Below, in pieces: positions 8,495 through 13,806 of a DNA stretch of 13,806 nt. Position 1 is the first letter of the stretch. Each line of letters begins with the position of its first letter. Position numbers and translations under genes: made by a program. The stretch is taken from positions 1 to 13,806 of the forward strand of contig CANBUA010000110.1 of the NCBI GenBank assembly GCA_947372535.1, written 5' to 3'. A model generated the notes under the pieces. The model saw only the letters and a list, made by a program, of their open reading frames with translations, did no database searches and was not told the DNA's origin. The stretch is from Burkholderiales bacterium. GTDB taxonomy: Bacteria; Pseudomonadota; Gammaproteobacteria; Burkholderiales; Burkholderiaceae.

Positions 8495-8798
8495 GTGGGC
8501 CTCCCGTGCCTGTGGTGAAGGCTCACACCTTAACGGCAACCCCATGTGCGAGCTAGAACCAGCCAGGCTGGTGGCGAGGGAACCACCAGGCCTCGTCCCT
8601 CACAGCCCGCGGGCCTGCGTGTCCCTGACCACCTGCGTAGAAATCGGCCTAGCTGCCGCCACAGGGCGCAGGCTCTTGTTCAGCGGGTTGGTTGACGAGT
8701 ACAGAACCTCGTTGTGCCCGGTGAAGAAAGCCCGTGCTGAAAGGCGCCCCGCGCATCACCTTGATGATCTCGCAATTCAGGCGCAAGGCCTGGAGCAC
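8495..8798. other. 304-base gap upstream of GNAT gene, possible gene remnant
   Basis: No convincing intact gene lies here. On the minus strand a frame opens directly after the SDR stop (TAA then GTG, 8798) and runs 49 codons to TAG at 8651-8649. It includes VMRGAPFSTGFLHRAQRG and a tail ending EPAPCGGS. The composition is protein-like but I do not recognise it, and it has no ribosome site of its own beyond the SDR end. It could be a small gene, a remnant of a mobile element or chance. The rest holds overlapping inverted repeats (entered separately) and presumably the GNAT promoter. Confidence 0.4.
8558..8601. repeat. Cluster of overlapping, mutually exclusive inverted repeats
   Basis: Three pairings overlap. 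ACCAGCC/GGCTGGT (8558-8572) is a 15-base near-perfect palindrome centred on one A. CTGGTGG (8568-8574) pairs with CCACCAG (8583-8589) around an 8-base loop. GAGGGA (8576-8581) pairs with TCCCTC (8596-8601). They share arms, so only some can form at once. The cluster lies about 65-105 bases upstream of the GNAT ATG. No T-run follows on either strand, so a simple intrinsic terminator is unlikely. Confidence 0.45.
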
Positions 8799-9548
8799 TT
8801 AAAGACCTGTCACACCCCCATCGACCACCAGCTCGGTACCCACCACGAAGCTGGATTCGTCCGAGGCCAGGAACACCGCGGCCTTGGCCAGCTCCAGCGG
8901 CGTGCCGAAGCGCCCGATCGGCACGAGTTTTTCGATGTCGGCCACCAGCGCGGCCTGCTGATCGGCCGGCAGGCCCAGCTTGTCCAGCGCCGAGGTGCGC
9001 GTGGGTCCGGGGCTGAGCCCGTTGACACGGATACCGCGGCCCTTGAGCTCGCCTGACAAGGTACGCGCCAGGGACAGCAAGCCAGCCTTGCTGGCCGCAT
9101 AGGCGCTGCTCTGCGGGAGCCCGATGTGCGCGGACACCGAGCCGCACACGATCACCGACGCGGGATTGCTCAGCAAAGGCAGCAAGGCCTGGAGCAGGAA
9201 GAACGGGCCTTTCAGGTTGGTGGCCATCAGCTGGTCATAGGTCGCTTCGTCCCAATCCTGCAAGGGGCGGTGAGTCACATCGCCTGCGTTGAGGTAGACC
9301 ACGTCGATCTGCGGCCAATGCGCAGACAGTTTCTGCGCCAGCTCCCGCTGATCGGCCAACCGGCCGGCATCGCTTTTGATCAACAGCGCCTGCCCTTGCA
9401 GCACGCGGCTGGCCACGTGCAAACCCTCCTCGCTGCGACCGGTGATGGCCACGGTGGCGCCTTCCAGCAGGAACTGCCGCGCGGTTTCCAGCCCAATGCC
9501 GCTGGTGCCGCCAGTGATGAGTGCGTACTTGCCTTGCAAACGTGACAT
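8799..9548 (-). CDS. Short-chain dehydrogenase/reductase (SDR) family oxidoreductase
   Basis: The protein has 249 residues, the usual size of a classical SDR. It has the cofactor motif TGGTSGIG (12-19), the NAG motif (87-89), and the catalytic tetrad N111, S137, Y150 and K154 (the last two in YAASK). The C-terminal part SPGPTRTS, IPIGRFG-like VPIGRFGTPLELAKA and VDGGVTGL is also typical. It should be a cytosolic NAD(P)(H)-dependent oxidoreductase. TGRS after the second strand (37-40) places an Arg where NADP(H)-preferring members often have a basic residue, so NADPH is my guess. The substrate cannot be told. AAGG 7 bases before ATG 9548 supports the start. It follows the carbonic anhydrase by 15 bases and is probably cotranscribed with it, with no obvious metabolic link. 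Confidence 0.93.
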   Translation of the reverse strand: MSRLQGKYALITGGTSGIGLETARQFLLEGATVAITGRSEEGLHVASRVLQGQALLIKSDAGRLADQRELAQKLSAHWPQIDVVYLNAGDVTHRPLQDWDEATYDQLMATNLKGPFFLLQALLPLLSNPASVIVCGSVSAHIGLPQSSAYAASKAGLLSLARTLSGELKGRGIRVNGLSPGPTRTSALDKLGLPADQQAALVADIEKLVPIGRFGTPLELAKAAVFLASDESSFVVGTELVVDGGVTGL

Positions 9549-9563
9549 GTCTGACCTTTTTGA

Positions 9564-10160
9564 TCAAGCCGCCTGGGCAAAAACGAGGTCTTGCACGGCC
9601 ACCAGGCGGCCCGTTCTGACGTCGTAGATGTAGCCATGGATGGGGATGTGCGGCGGCACCAACGGATGATCGCGCAAGCGCTGCACGTCCTCGCGCACGC
9701 TGGCCGCGTTGTCCTTGAAGGTGTGCCACTTGATGTAGCGCCCTTCGGTGGAGCCGGGGCCCTGGCCCACGTCATGCCAGCCTTGCTCGTCGATGGTGGC
9801 GGTCTCCAGGCTGCGCTCGAGCAAGCCGCTGATGATCTCGTCGGTGAACAATTCCATGCCGCAATCGGTATGGTGCACCACGAACCATTCCTGGGTACCC
9901 AGCAGCTTGTAGGAGATCACCAGCGAGCGGATGGCATCGTCGGTGGCACGGCCGCCTGCGTTGCGGATGACATGCGCATCGCCCTCGGCCAGCCCGGCGT
10001 ACTGGGCTGGGTCAAGCCGCGCGTCCATGCAGGTCAGGATGGCGAAGCGGCGCGCGGGCGGCAGGCCCAGCTGGCCCTTGTCGCCAAACTCGCTGGCGTA
10101 GCGCGCGTTGGCTTGCAGGACTTCGTTCAGGATCTGGCTGTTGCCGTTTGAGCTGCTCAT
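9564..10160 (-). CDS. Beta-class carbonic anhydrase
   Basis: The protein has 198 residues. The zinc ligands are C44 (in TCMDAR), H97 and C100 (in VVHHTDCGM); D46 and R48 form the usual Asp-Arg dyad. [18 protein letters not shown] (63-80) is the conserved segment after the first zinc cysteine. This identifies a beta carbonic anhydrase, which interconverts CO2 and bicarbonate in the cytoplasm and supplies bicarbonate for carboxylation or pH balance. Length and the segment [19 protein letters not shown] fit the short bacterial group. AAGGAG 8 bases before ATG 10160 supports the start. The SDR gene follows after 15 bases. Confidence 0.94.
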   Translation of the reverse strand: MSSSNGNSQILNEVLQANARYASEFGDKGQLGLPPARRFAILTCMDARLDPAQYAGLAEGDAHVIRNAGGRATDDAIRSLVISYKLLGTQEWFVVHHTDCGMELFTDEIISGLLERSLETATIDEQGWHDVGQGPGSTEGRYIKWHTFKDNAASVREDVQRLRDHPLVPPHIPIHGYIYDVRTGRLVAVQDLVFAQAA

Positions 10161-10219
10161 GGCGCGGACTCCTTGTGCCGTGTGATCGGTCCAGTCTTGC
10201 GCCAGGGGTGCTGCTTGAA

Positions 10220-10238
10220 AAGGAAGGATTCCTTCTTT
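10220..10238. repeat. Small inverted repeat between DUF924 remnant and carbonic anhydrase
   Basis: GAAGG (10223-10227) and CCTTC (10231-10235) pair around ATT, with further A-T pairs outside. Read on the minus strand the hairpin is followed by TTTTC, so it could be a weak terminator after the DUF924 remnant, 21 to 39 bases past its stop. The stem is short and partly mismatched on that strand, so this is a weak call. Confidence 0.25.
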
Positions 10239-10258
10239 GCTTATGCGGGTTGTTGCCG

Positions 10259-10578
10259 TCAGAACGACGAGCCAGTTTCCTGCAAAAACGCCAGTTCCTC
10301 GGGCGTCGACATCCGGCTGAGCTGCTCATTGCGAGACGGATACCGCCCAAAACGCGCCAGGATGCGGACATGCTGGCATTCAAAGTCCGCATTCGACGCC
10401 AAGCCCGGCTGACTGAACAACTGCGCGGCCACCTGGTGCACCAGCAGTGACTCCGAGTGCATGTAGGGCAAGTACATGAAAGCGCGTTGCTGCGGGCTCA
10501 AGGCCCCCAGCGGTCCGGGCTGACCTCGCTGAACCAGAAGGTGATGACGTCCAGGAAATCAGCGGTGGAATGGATCAA
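10259..10578 (-). pseudogene. DUF924 family protein, internally deleted and frameshifted
   Basis: Two parts of one DUF924 protein are joined out of frame. The N-terminal part starts at TTG 10578, overlapping the YebC stop, and reads 26 codons (ADFLDVITFWFSEVSPDRW near the end) to TGA at 10500-10498. The C-terminal part lies in another frame from 10501 (SPQQRAFMYLPYMHSESL ... [17 protein letters not shown] ... [16 protein letters not shown]) to the stop at 10259. DUF924 proteins normally have about 180-200 residues, and about 80 residues separate these two segments. Here the segments abut, so roughly 240-250 bases are missing and the frame has shifted. Only about 106 codons remain. It was probably translated with the upstream YebC gene when intact. 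A sequencing or assembly error is the alternative, less likely because a whole conserved block is absent. Confidence 0.82.
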
Positions 10579-11288
10579 GCGCCCAAACCGGCGTACACCT
10601 GCTGCACGTCTTCGTGCGCATCGAGTGCGGCCAGGAAGGTCTCGACCTCTTCCAGGTGTTCGGCGCTCAGGGTGGCCGGATCGACCGGGTTCTTGGGTTT
10701 GTAGCCCAGCTTGGCAGACAGCACGGCGAAACCCTGGGCTGGCAAAGCACGGCTGACCAGGTCAAGGTCGGTCGGATCGGTCAAAAAGACCGTCACACCG
10801 GACTCTTCGCCCGGTTCAAGGTCTTGCGCGCCAGCCTCGATGGCGGCCACCTCCGGATCGGCGCCCGGGGTGGCGGCTTCAGCCTCGATCAGGCCCAGGT
10901 GGTCAAAATCCCAGGCCACCGAGCCCGAGGTGCCCAACTGGCCCTTGCGGAAGAGCACCCGCATCTCTGGGGCGGTCCGGTTGACGTTGTCCGTCAGGCA
11001 CTCGACCATCACGGGCACCCGGTGCGGCGCAAACCCTTCGTAGATGACGTGCTCGAAATGCACCGCCTCACCCGTCAGGCCCGCCCCCTTCTTTATGGCG
11101 CGCTCCAGCGTCTCCTTGGGCATGGACACCTTGCGGGCCTGCTCGACCACCAGGCGCAAGCGCGCATTGGCTGCCGGATCGGCGCCGTGGCGCGCGGCCA
11201 CCATGATTTCCTTGGCCAGTTTGCCGAACAGCCTGCCCTTGGCATTGGCCGCCAGGTCCTTGTGTTTTGCTTTCCACTGCGCGCCCAT
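10575..11288 (-). CDS. YebC/PmpR/TACO1 family protein
   Basis: The protein has 237 residues from ATG 11288; the frame extends to 11378, but the family begins at [10 protein letters not shown] and AAAAGGA lies upstream of this ATG. Conserved segments are [18 protein letters not shown] (18-35), [28 protein letters not shown] and [18 protein letters not shown], with a C-terminal tail [11 protein letters not shown]. Domain order matches the three-domain YebC fold. The family was first described as transcription regulators; recent work supports a role on the ribosome in easing stalled translation, and the mitochondrial TACO1 is a translational activator. The start MGAQW, rather than MAGHSKW of classical YebC, suggests the second paralogue group seen in many proteobacteria. 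It is divergent from the hibernation-factor gene and overlaps the start of the DUF924 remnant. Confidence 0.92.
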   Translation of the reverse strand: MGAQWKAKHKDLAANAKGRLFGKLAKEIMVAARHGADPAANARLRLVVEQARKVSMPKETLERAIKKGAGLTGEAVHFEHVIYEGFAPHRVPVMVECLTDNVNRTAPEMRVLFRKGQLGTSGSVAWDFDHLGLIEAEAATPGADPEVAAIEAGAQDLEPGEESGVTVFLTDPTDLDLVSRALPAQGFAVLSAKLGYKPKNPVDPATLSAEHLEEVETFLAALDAHEDVQQVYAGLGA

Positions 11289-11372
11289 GTCCAGGAGTCC
11301 TTTTGGTCGGTTGATGTCGAATGCCCGGCAAGGGGCGGTTCGCAGTTTAGTGGATGGTGCGTTGGCCAGGGC

Positions 11373-11388
11373 AGGCACGCTGCTTGCC
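11373..11388 (+). promoter_or_regulatory. Candidate sigma-54 (-24/-12) promoter for HPF gene
   Basis: AGGCACGCTGCTTGCC matches the consensus TGGCACG-N4-TTGCW at all but the first and last positions, with GG (11374-11375) and GC (11386-11387) separated by exactly 10 bases. Transcription would start near 11399, giving a leader of about 22 bases that contains the ribosome site AGGAG. Position and orientation fit the HPF gene well. Chance matches occur in GC-rich DNA, and no enhancer site was identified. Confidence 0.5.
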
Positions 11389-11420
11389 GCTCAAGGGTGG
11401 ACCCAACACAGGAGACAAGC

Positions 11421-11792
11421 ATGTACATCGAAGTCAACACCACCCACCACATCACCCGCCAGGAATCCCTCAAGGCCGAAGTGGCCGCCATGGTGGACCA
11501 TGCCCTGGTTCGCTTTGCCGATCAGATCACCCATGTGGAAGTGCACCTGGACGATGAGAACAGTGTAGAAAAGGGCGGCAACAATGACATCCGTTGCACC
11601 ATCGAGACCCGCGTGATCGGTCATCAGTCGCTGGGCGTGACGGCTCACGAATCGAACGTGGAAAAAGCCGCACGTGGTGCCGCCGCCAAGCTGGCCAGGG
11701 CCCTGGAGAGCAGCATCGGCCGTCAGATCAGCCGCCAACGGACGGCTGCCAAGAACCAGTTGTCGTCATTCTCGGACGGCGCCCAGGCCTGA
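11421..11792 (+). CDS. HPF/RaiA-family ribosome hibernation factor (short, standalone)
   Basis: The protein has 123 residues from ATG 11421, with AGGAG 7 bases upstream. The N-terminal domain is the beta-alpha S30AE fold: MYIEVNTTHHITRQESL, a helix, then ITHVEVHLDDEN with the acidic strand end, IRCTIETRVIGHQSLGVTA and a helix with KAARGAAAKLARALES. The tail is short and basic and lacks the long dimerisation domain, so it is of the short type. Such proteins bind the 30S decoding channel and keep ribosomes inactive during starvation or stress. A sigma-54-like promoter lies just upstream. The DUF899 gene follows 14 bases later, probably in the same transcript. The sequence is divergent from the main HPF of E. 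coli, so the exact subtype is uncertain. Confidence 0.85.
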   Translation: MYIEVNTTHHITRQESLKAEVAAMVDHALVRFADQITHVEVHLDDENSVEKGGNNDIRCTIETRVIGHQSLGVTAHESNVEKAARGAAAKLARALESSIGRQISRQRTAAKNQLSSFSDGAQA

Positions 11793-11806
11793 GCAAGAGA
11801 TCGGGC

Positions 11807-12514
11807 ATGACCGCCCCGCTCAAATCCGCCGCTGAGCTGGCCGCTGCCAGTCAGCCTTATCCCAATGACAGCAAAGATTACCGCCAGGCGCGCATTCAAC
11901 TGCTGACAGAGGAGATCGAGTTGCGCCGCCACATCGAACGGGTGGCGGCGCAACGGCGGGCCATGCCCTTGGGCGGCCAAGTCCCTGACTACCAATTCGA
12001 GGACGCCGACGGCCAGACCGTGACGCTGGCCGATCTCTTTGGCCCGCACCACACACTGGTCACGTATTTCTGGATGTTCGGGCCGCAGCGCGAGCGTCCT
12101 TGTCCCATGTGCACGGCTTTCCTCGGCTCAATTGATCAGCCCGCGCGCGATCTGACACAAAAGGTGGCCCTGGCCGTGATCGGTCGCTCGCCCGTGTCGC
12201 GCCAATTGGCATTCGCCCGGGAGCGGTCGTGGCAGCACCTCCAGTTCTACGCCAGCATCGGCGACGATTTTGCGAGGGACTATCGGGGCCTGGCACCCAA
12301 TGGCGACGAATGGCCTGCGCTGGACGTCTGGGTCAAGCAGGATGGGGTGGTGCATCACTTCTGGGCATCGGAAATGGGCGGTACCAATGACCCCGGGCAG
12401 GATGCTCGCGGCGCCCCCGACATCATGCCCCTGTGGAACCTGCTCGACCTGACGCCCGGGGGGCGGGGCACGGACTGGTATCCCGACCTTCAGTACCCGG
12501 ACACCCCAGGCTAG
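11807..12514 (+). CDS. DUF899 family protein (thioredoxin/AhpC-like fold)
   Basis: The protein has 235 residues from ATG 11807. The frame continues upstream inside the HPF gene, but the DUF899 family begins near this ATG; its ribosome site (AAGAGAT) is modest. Motifs are PDYQFEDADGQTVTLADLF, TYFWMFGPQRERPCPMC (C99 and C102, a CxxC redox-type pair), ALAVIGRSPVSRQLAF, HLQFYASIGDDFARDY and NLLDLTPGGRGTDWYPD. DUF899 proteins are predicted thioredoxin-like oxidoreductases of unknown substrate, related in fold to AhpC/TSA. Both cysteines are present, so redox activity is plausible. It is probably cotranscribed with the hibernation-factor gene, suggesting a stress-time role; this is inference. Confidence 0.9.
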   Translation: MTAPLKSAAELAAASQPYPNDSKDYRQARIQLLTEEIELRRHIERVAAQRRAMPLGGQVPDYQFEDADGQTVTLADLFGPHHTLVTYFWMFGPQRERPCPMCTAFLGSIDQPARDLTQKVALAVIGRSPVSRQLAFARERSWQHLQFYASIGDDFARDYRGLAPNGDEWPALDVWVKQDGVVHHFWASEMGGTNDPGQDARGAPDIMPLWNLLDLTPGGRGTDWYPDLQYPDTPG

Positions 12515-12541
12515 CCTTTGTGTCAGCTCCGACGCAAAGGC
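12514..12541. terminator. 11-bp hairpin between convergent DUF899 and hemerythrin genes
   Basis: GCCTTTGTGTC (12514-12524) pairs with GACGCAAAGGC (12531-12541) around the loop AGCTCC, with one G-U pair. It begins on the last base of the DUF899 stop codon and lies between convergent genes, the usual place for a shared terminator. No T-run follows on either strand, so if it ends transcription it is not a classical intrinsic terminator; it may protect the mRNA 3' end instead. Confidence 0.5.
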
Positions 12542-12595
12542 GCCATACACCAGACAAACCAGCTTGCTTCAATGCGAAGGTGCGGATCGACACGC

Positions 12596-13093
12596 TCAGG
12601 TGAGCGGGGCCGCCTCCGTGGTCTGATCGGCCACGGCCTCGCGCGGCGCGCCTTCCTGTTGCAGGCGTTGCTGCAAGGCAATCATCTGCTGGCCCAGTTC
12701 GGCGCGGCCAGCATCGTCGATCAGCTTGGTCACCTTGGGGAAGAGGTTTTCCTCTTCTTCCTTGTGATGGTGCTCGGCTTGCTCTTGCAGCACCTTGAAC
12801 TTGGGCTCGAACGTCGGCGCATCAGGCGAGAGTTCAAGCAAGTCGGCCAGCAAGCGCTTGAGCGAGAGATGCTCCTCGAGCGATTCGAGCAAGATGCCTT
12901 CGGTGCGAGCAGCATGCACAGCGGGGTAGAACACATCTTCTTCGGAGGCGATGTGCACGGTCAGGTGGTCGCCCACCTGAGCCAGCAACTCGGCCCGCTC
13001 GGCGCTGCTGCCCTCGTCGATCAGGGGCTTCATGCGTTTCATGCGGGCTTCAAGGGCTCGGTGCTGCTTGATCAAGAGTTCAACGGCGTCCAC
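12596..13093 (-). CDS. Hemerythrin HHE domain-containing protein
   Basis: The protein has 165 residues starting at GTG 13093; GGAG 7 bases upstream supports it and no ATG precedes the conserved part. The four-helix HHE pattern is present: H11 in KQHRALE, H43 and H47 with E51 in DHLTVHIASEED, H75 in EEHLSLKRLL, and H108-H110 with E114 in EHHHKEEEENLFP. These residues build a di-iron site that may bind oxygen, nitric oxide or act in iron and redox sensing. The C-terminal tail (about 145-165) is low in structure. It is cytoplasmic, with no signal peptide. It converges with the DUF899 gene and follows the phospholipase D gene by 90 bases on the same strand, perhaps with its own promoter. Confidence 0.92.
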   Translation of the reverse strand: MDAVELLIKQHRALEARMKRMKPLIDEGSSAERAELLAQVGDHLTVHIASEEDVFYPAVHAARTEGILLESLEEHLSLKRLLADLLELSPDAPTFEPKFKVLQEQAEHHHKEEEENLFPKVTKLIDDAGRAELGQQMIALQQRLQQEGAPREAVADQTTEAAPLT

Positions 13094-13107
13094 GGCAGGC
13101 TCCAGGG

Positions 13108-13124
13108 ATGAGGGGATGCCTCAT
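13108..13124. repeat. Inverted repeat upstream of hemerythrin gene
   Basis: ATGAGG (13108-13113) and CCTCAT (13119-13124) form a 6-base dyad with a 5-base spacer, 15 to 31 bases upstream of the GTG start. It could be an operator or a leader hairpin. It matches no regulator site I know. Confidence 0.3.
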
Positions 13125-13183
13125 GTGAAGCAGTTGGCGTGCCCAAGATCATGAGCCGGCCAAGCTGACGCCTCAATCTGCCG

Positions 13184-13806
13184 TCAAAGCTGGAAAGCCA
13201 GCCAGCGGATCAGGCCCTCACCGATTTCGCGGCGCATGCTGGGCGGGCGCGCCCGGTAGGCCGTGGCGCCGGCCAGGTGGGGCGCGATCCATTGGGCGAA
13301 GCGGGTCACGTCGGCTGGCTCGTAGAAGGCGATCATCAACTCGTAGTTGAGGAACAGGCTGCGCTCGTCCAGGTTGGCCGAGCCCGCCATCGCAAAAGCC
13401 TCATCGACCACCACCACCTTGGCATGCACCATGGTTGGCGTGAACCAAACCCGCGCCCCGGCCGCCGACAGCTCACGCAGAGCCGCATGGCGGGCCATGT
13501 CGGCCAGCCGGTGGTTCGAGTGCCTGGGCAGCACCAGATCGACCGCAATGCCGCGGCGCGCCGCCAGGGTCAGGGCCATCATCAAGGTGGCGTCCGGCAC
13601 GAAATAAGGCGTGACCGCAAGGATGCGCGTCTGCGCGCTGAAGCAGCTGGAAACCAGCAGCGTGTAGACCGTGTCATCGGCCTGATCCGGGCCACTCGGG
13701 ATCAGTTGCGCGCCCGTGCCGCCCACGCTGACGTGCGTCGATGGTGGCGGATCGGCCTTGAGCGAAAGGTGCCGCGTGGCAAAGGCCCAGTCCTGATCGA
13801 AGCGGG
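13184..13806 (-). CDS. Cardiolipin synthase-like phospholipase D protein, C-terminal part (cut by right edge)
   Basis: The frame is open from the right edge to TGA at 13184, giving 206 complete codons. The visible part opens with RFDQDWAFATRH, then TPYFVPD, LPRHSNHRLADMARHAAL and a full HKD motif: HAKVVVVD (H at about 13426) followed by GSANLDERS and LFLNYELM. The order and the phrase NLDERSLFLNYE match the second catalytic half of bacterial cardiolipin synthases of the phospholipase D superfamily, which condense phosphatidylglycerol or phosphatidylethanolamine into cardiolipin at the inner membrane. The first HKD motif and any membrane segments lie beyond the window. Another phospholipase D-type enzyme cannot be ruled out. 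The C-terminus (RPPSMRREIGEGLIRWLAFQL region) ends as usual for the group. Confidence 0.86.
   Translation of the reverse strand, partial: RFDQDWAFATRHLSLKADPPPSTHVSVGGTGAQLIPSGPDQADDTVYTLLVSSCFSAQTRILAVTPYFVPDATLMMALTLAARRGIAVDLVLPRHSNHRLADMARHAALRELSAAGARVWFTPTMVHAKVVVVDEAFAMAGSANLDERSLFLNYELMIAFYEPADVTRFAQWIAPHLAGATAYRARPPSMRREIGEGLIRWLAFQL

Noticed and set aside
8495..8545. 17-residue extension of the GNAT protein
   Set aside because: The ATG at 8494 has GGGAGG at ideal distance and the acetyltransferase fold begins right after it.
8640..8720. Possible integron attC-like site
   Set aside because: GTTGGTT and local inverted repeats are present, but the paired R and L boxes of attC with the right spacing are not.
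8680..9147. Minus-strand open frame of 155 codons overlapping the SDR gene
   Set aside because: It is an alternative frame of the SDR gene, which has all catalytic motifs; the alternative product shows none.

Overview
The window is GC-rich, densely coded DNA. Protein families, codon choice and gene order point to a betaproteobacterium of the order Burkholderiales, probably Comamonadaceae-like or Aquabacterium-like. This is a judgement from resemblance; there is no rRNA gene here to confirm it. I see no tRNA, rRNA, CRISPR array or intact insertion sequence.

Left part (1-7873), an envelope locus. On the minus strand a response regulator (4264-4959) overlaps a large membrane sensor kinase (2159-4264). 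After 47 bases comes the start of a secreted alpha-2-macroglobulin family protein (2111 leftwards, cut by the window edge). Divergently, on the plus strand, an SPFH/band 7 membrane protein (5187-6464) overlaps by 4 bases an uncharacterised exported protein with an SH3-like segment (6461-7873). The two-component pair probably controls the macroglobulin gene and perhaps the SPFH pair. This five-gene layout is the most interesting part of the window.

Middle part (7901-11288), all on the minus strand. In transcription order it holds a YebC-family gene, a DUF924 pseudogene with an internal deletion, a beta-class carbonic anhydrase, a short-chain dehydrogenase/reductase 15 bases downstream, then a 304-base stretch with overlapping inverted repeats, and a GNAT acetyltransferase.

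Right part (11373-13806). A standalone HPF/RaiA-type ribosome hibernation factor is divergent from the YebC-family gene and is preceded by a good sigma-54-like -24/-12 sequence. A DUF899 thioredoxin-fold protein follows 14 bases later. A convergent hemerythrin-domain protein and the C-terminal part of a cardiolipin synthase-like phospholipase D protein, cut by the right edge, close the window. This half looks like ordinary stress and housekeeping genes.
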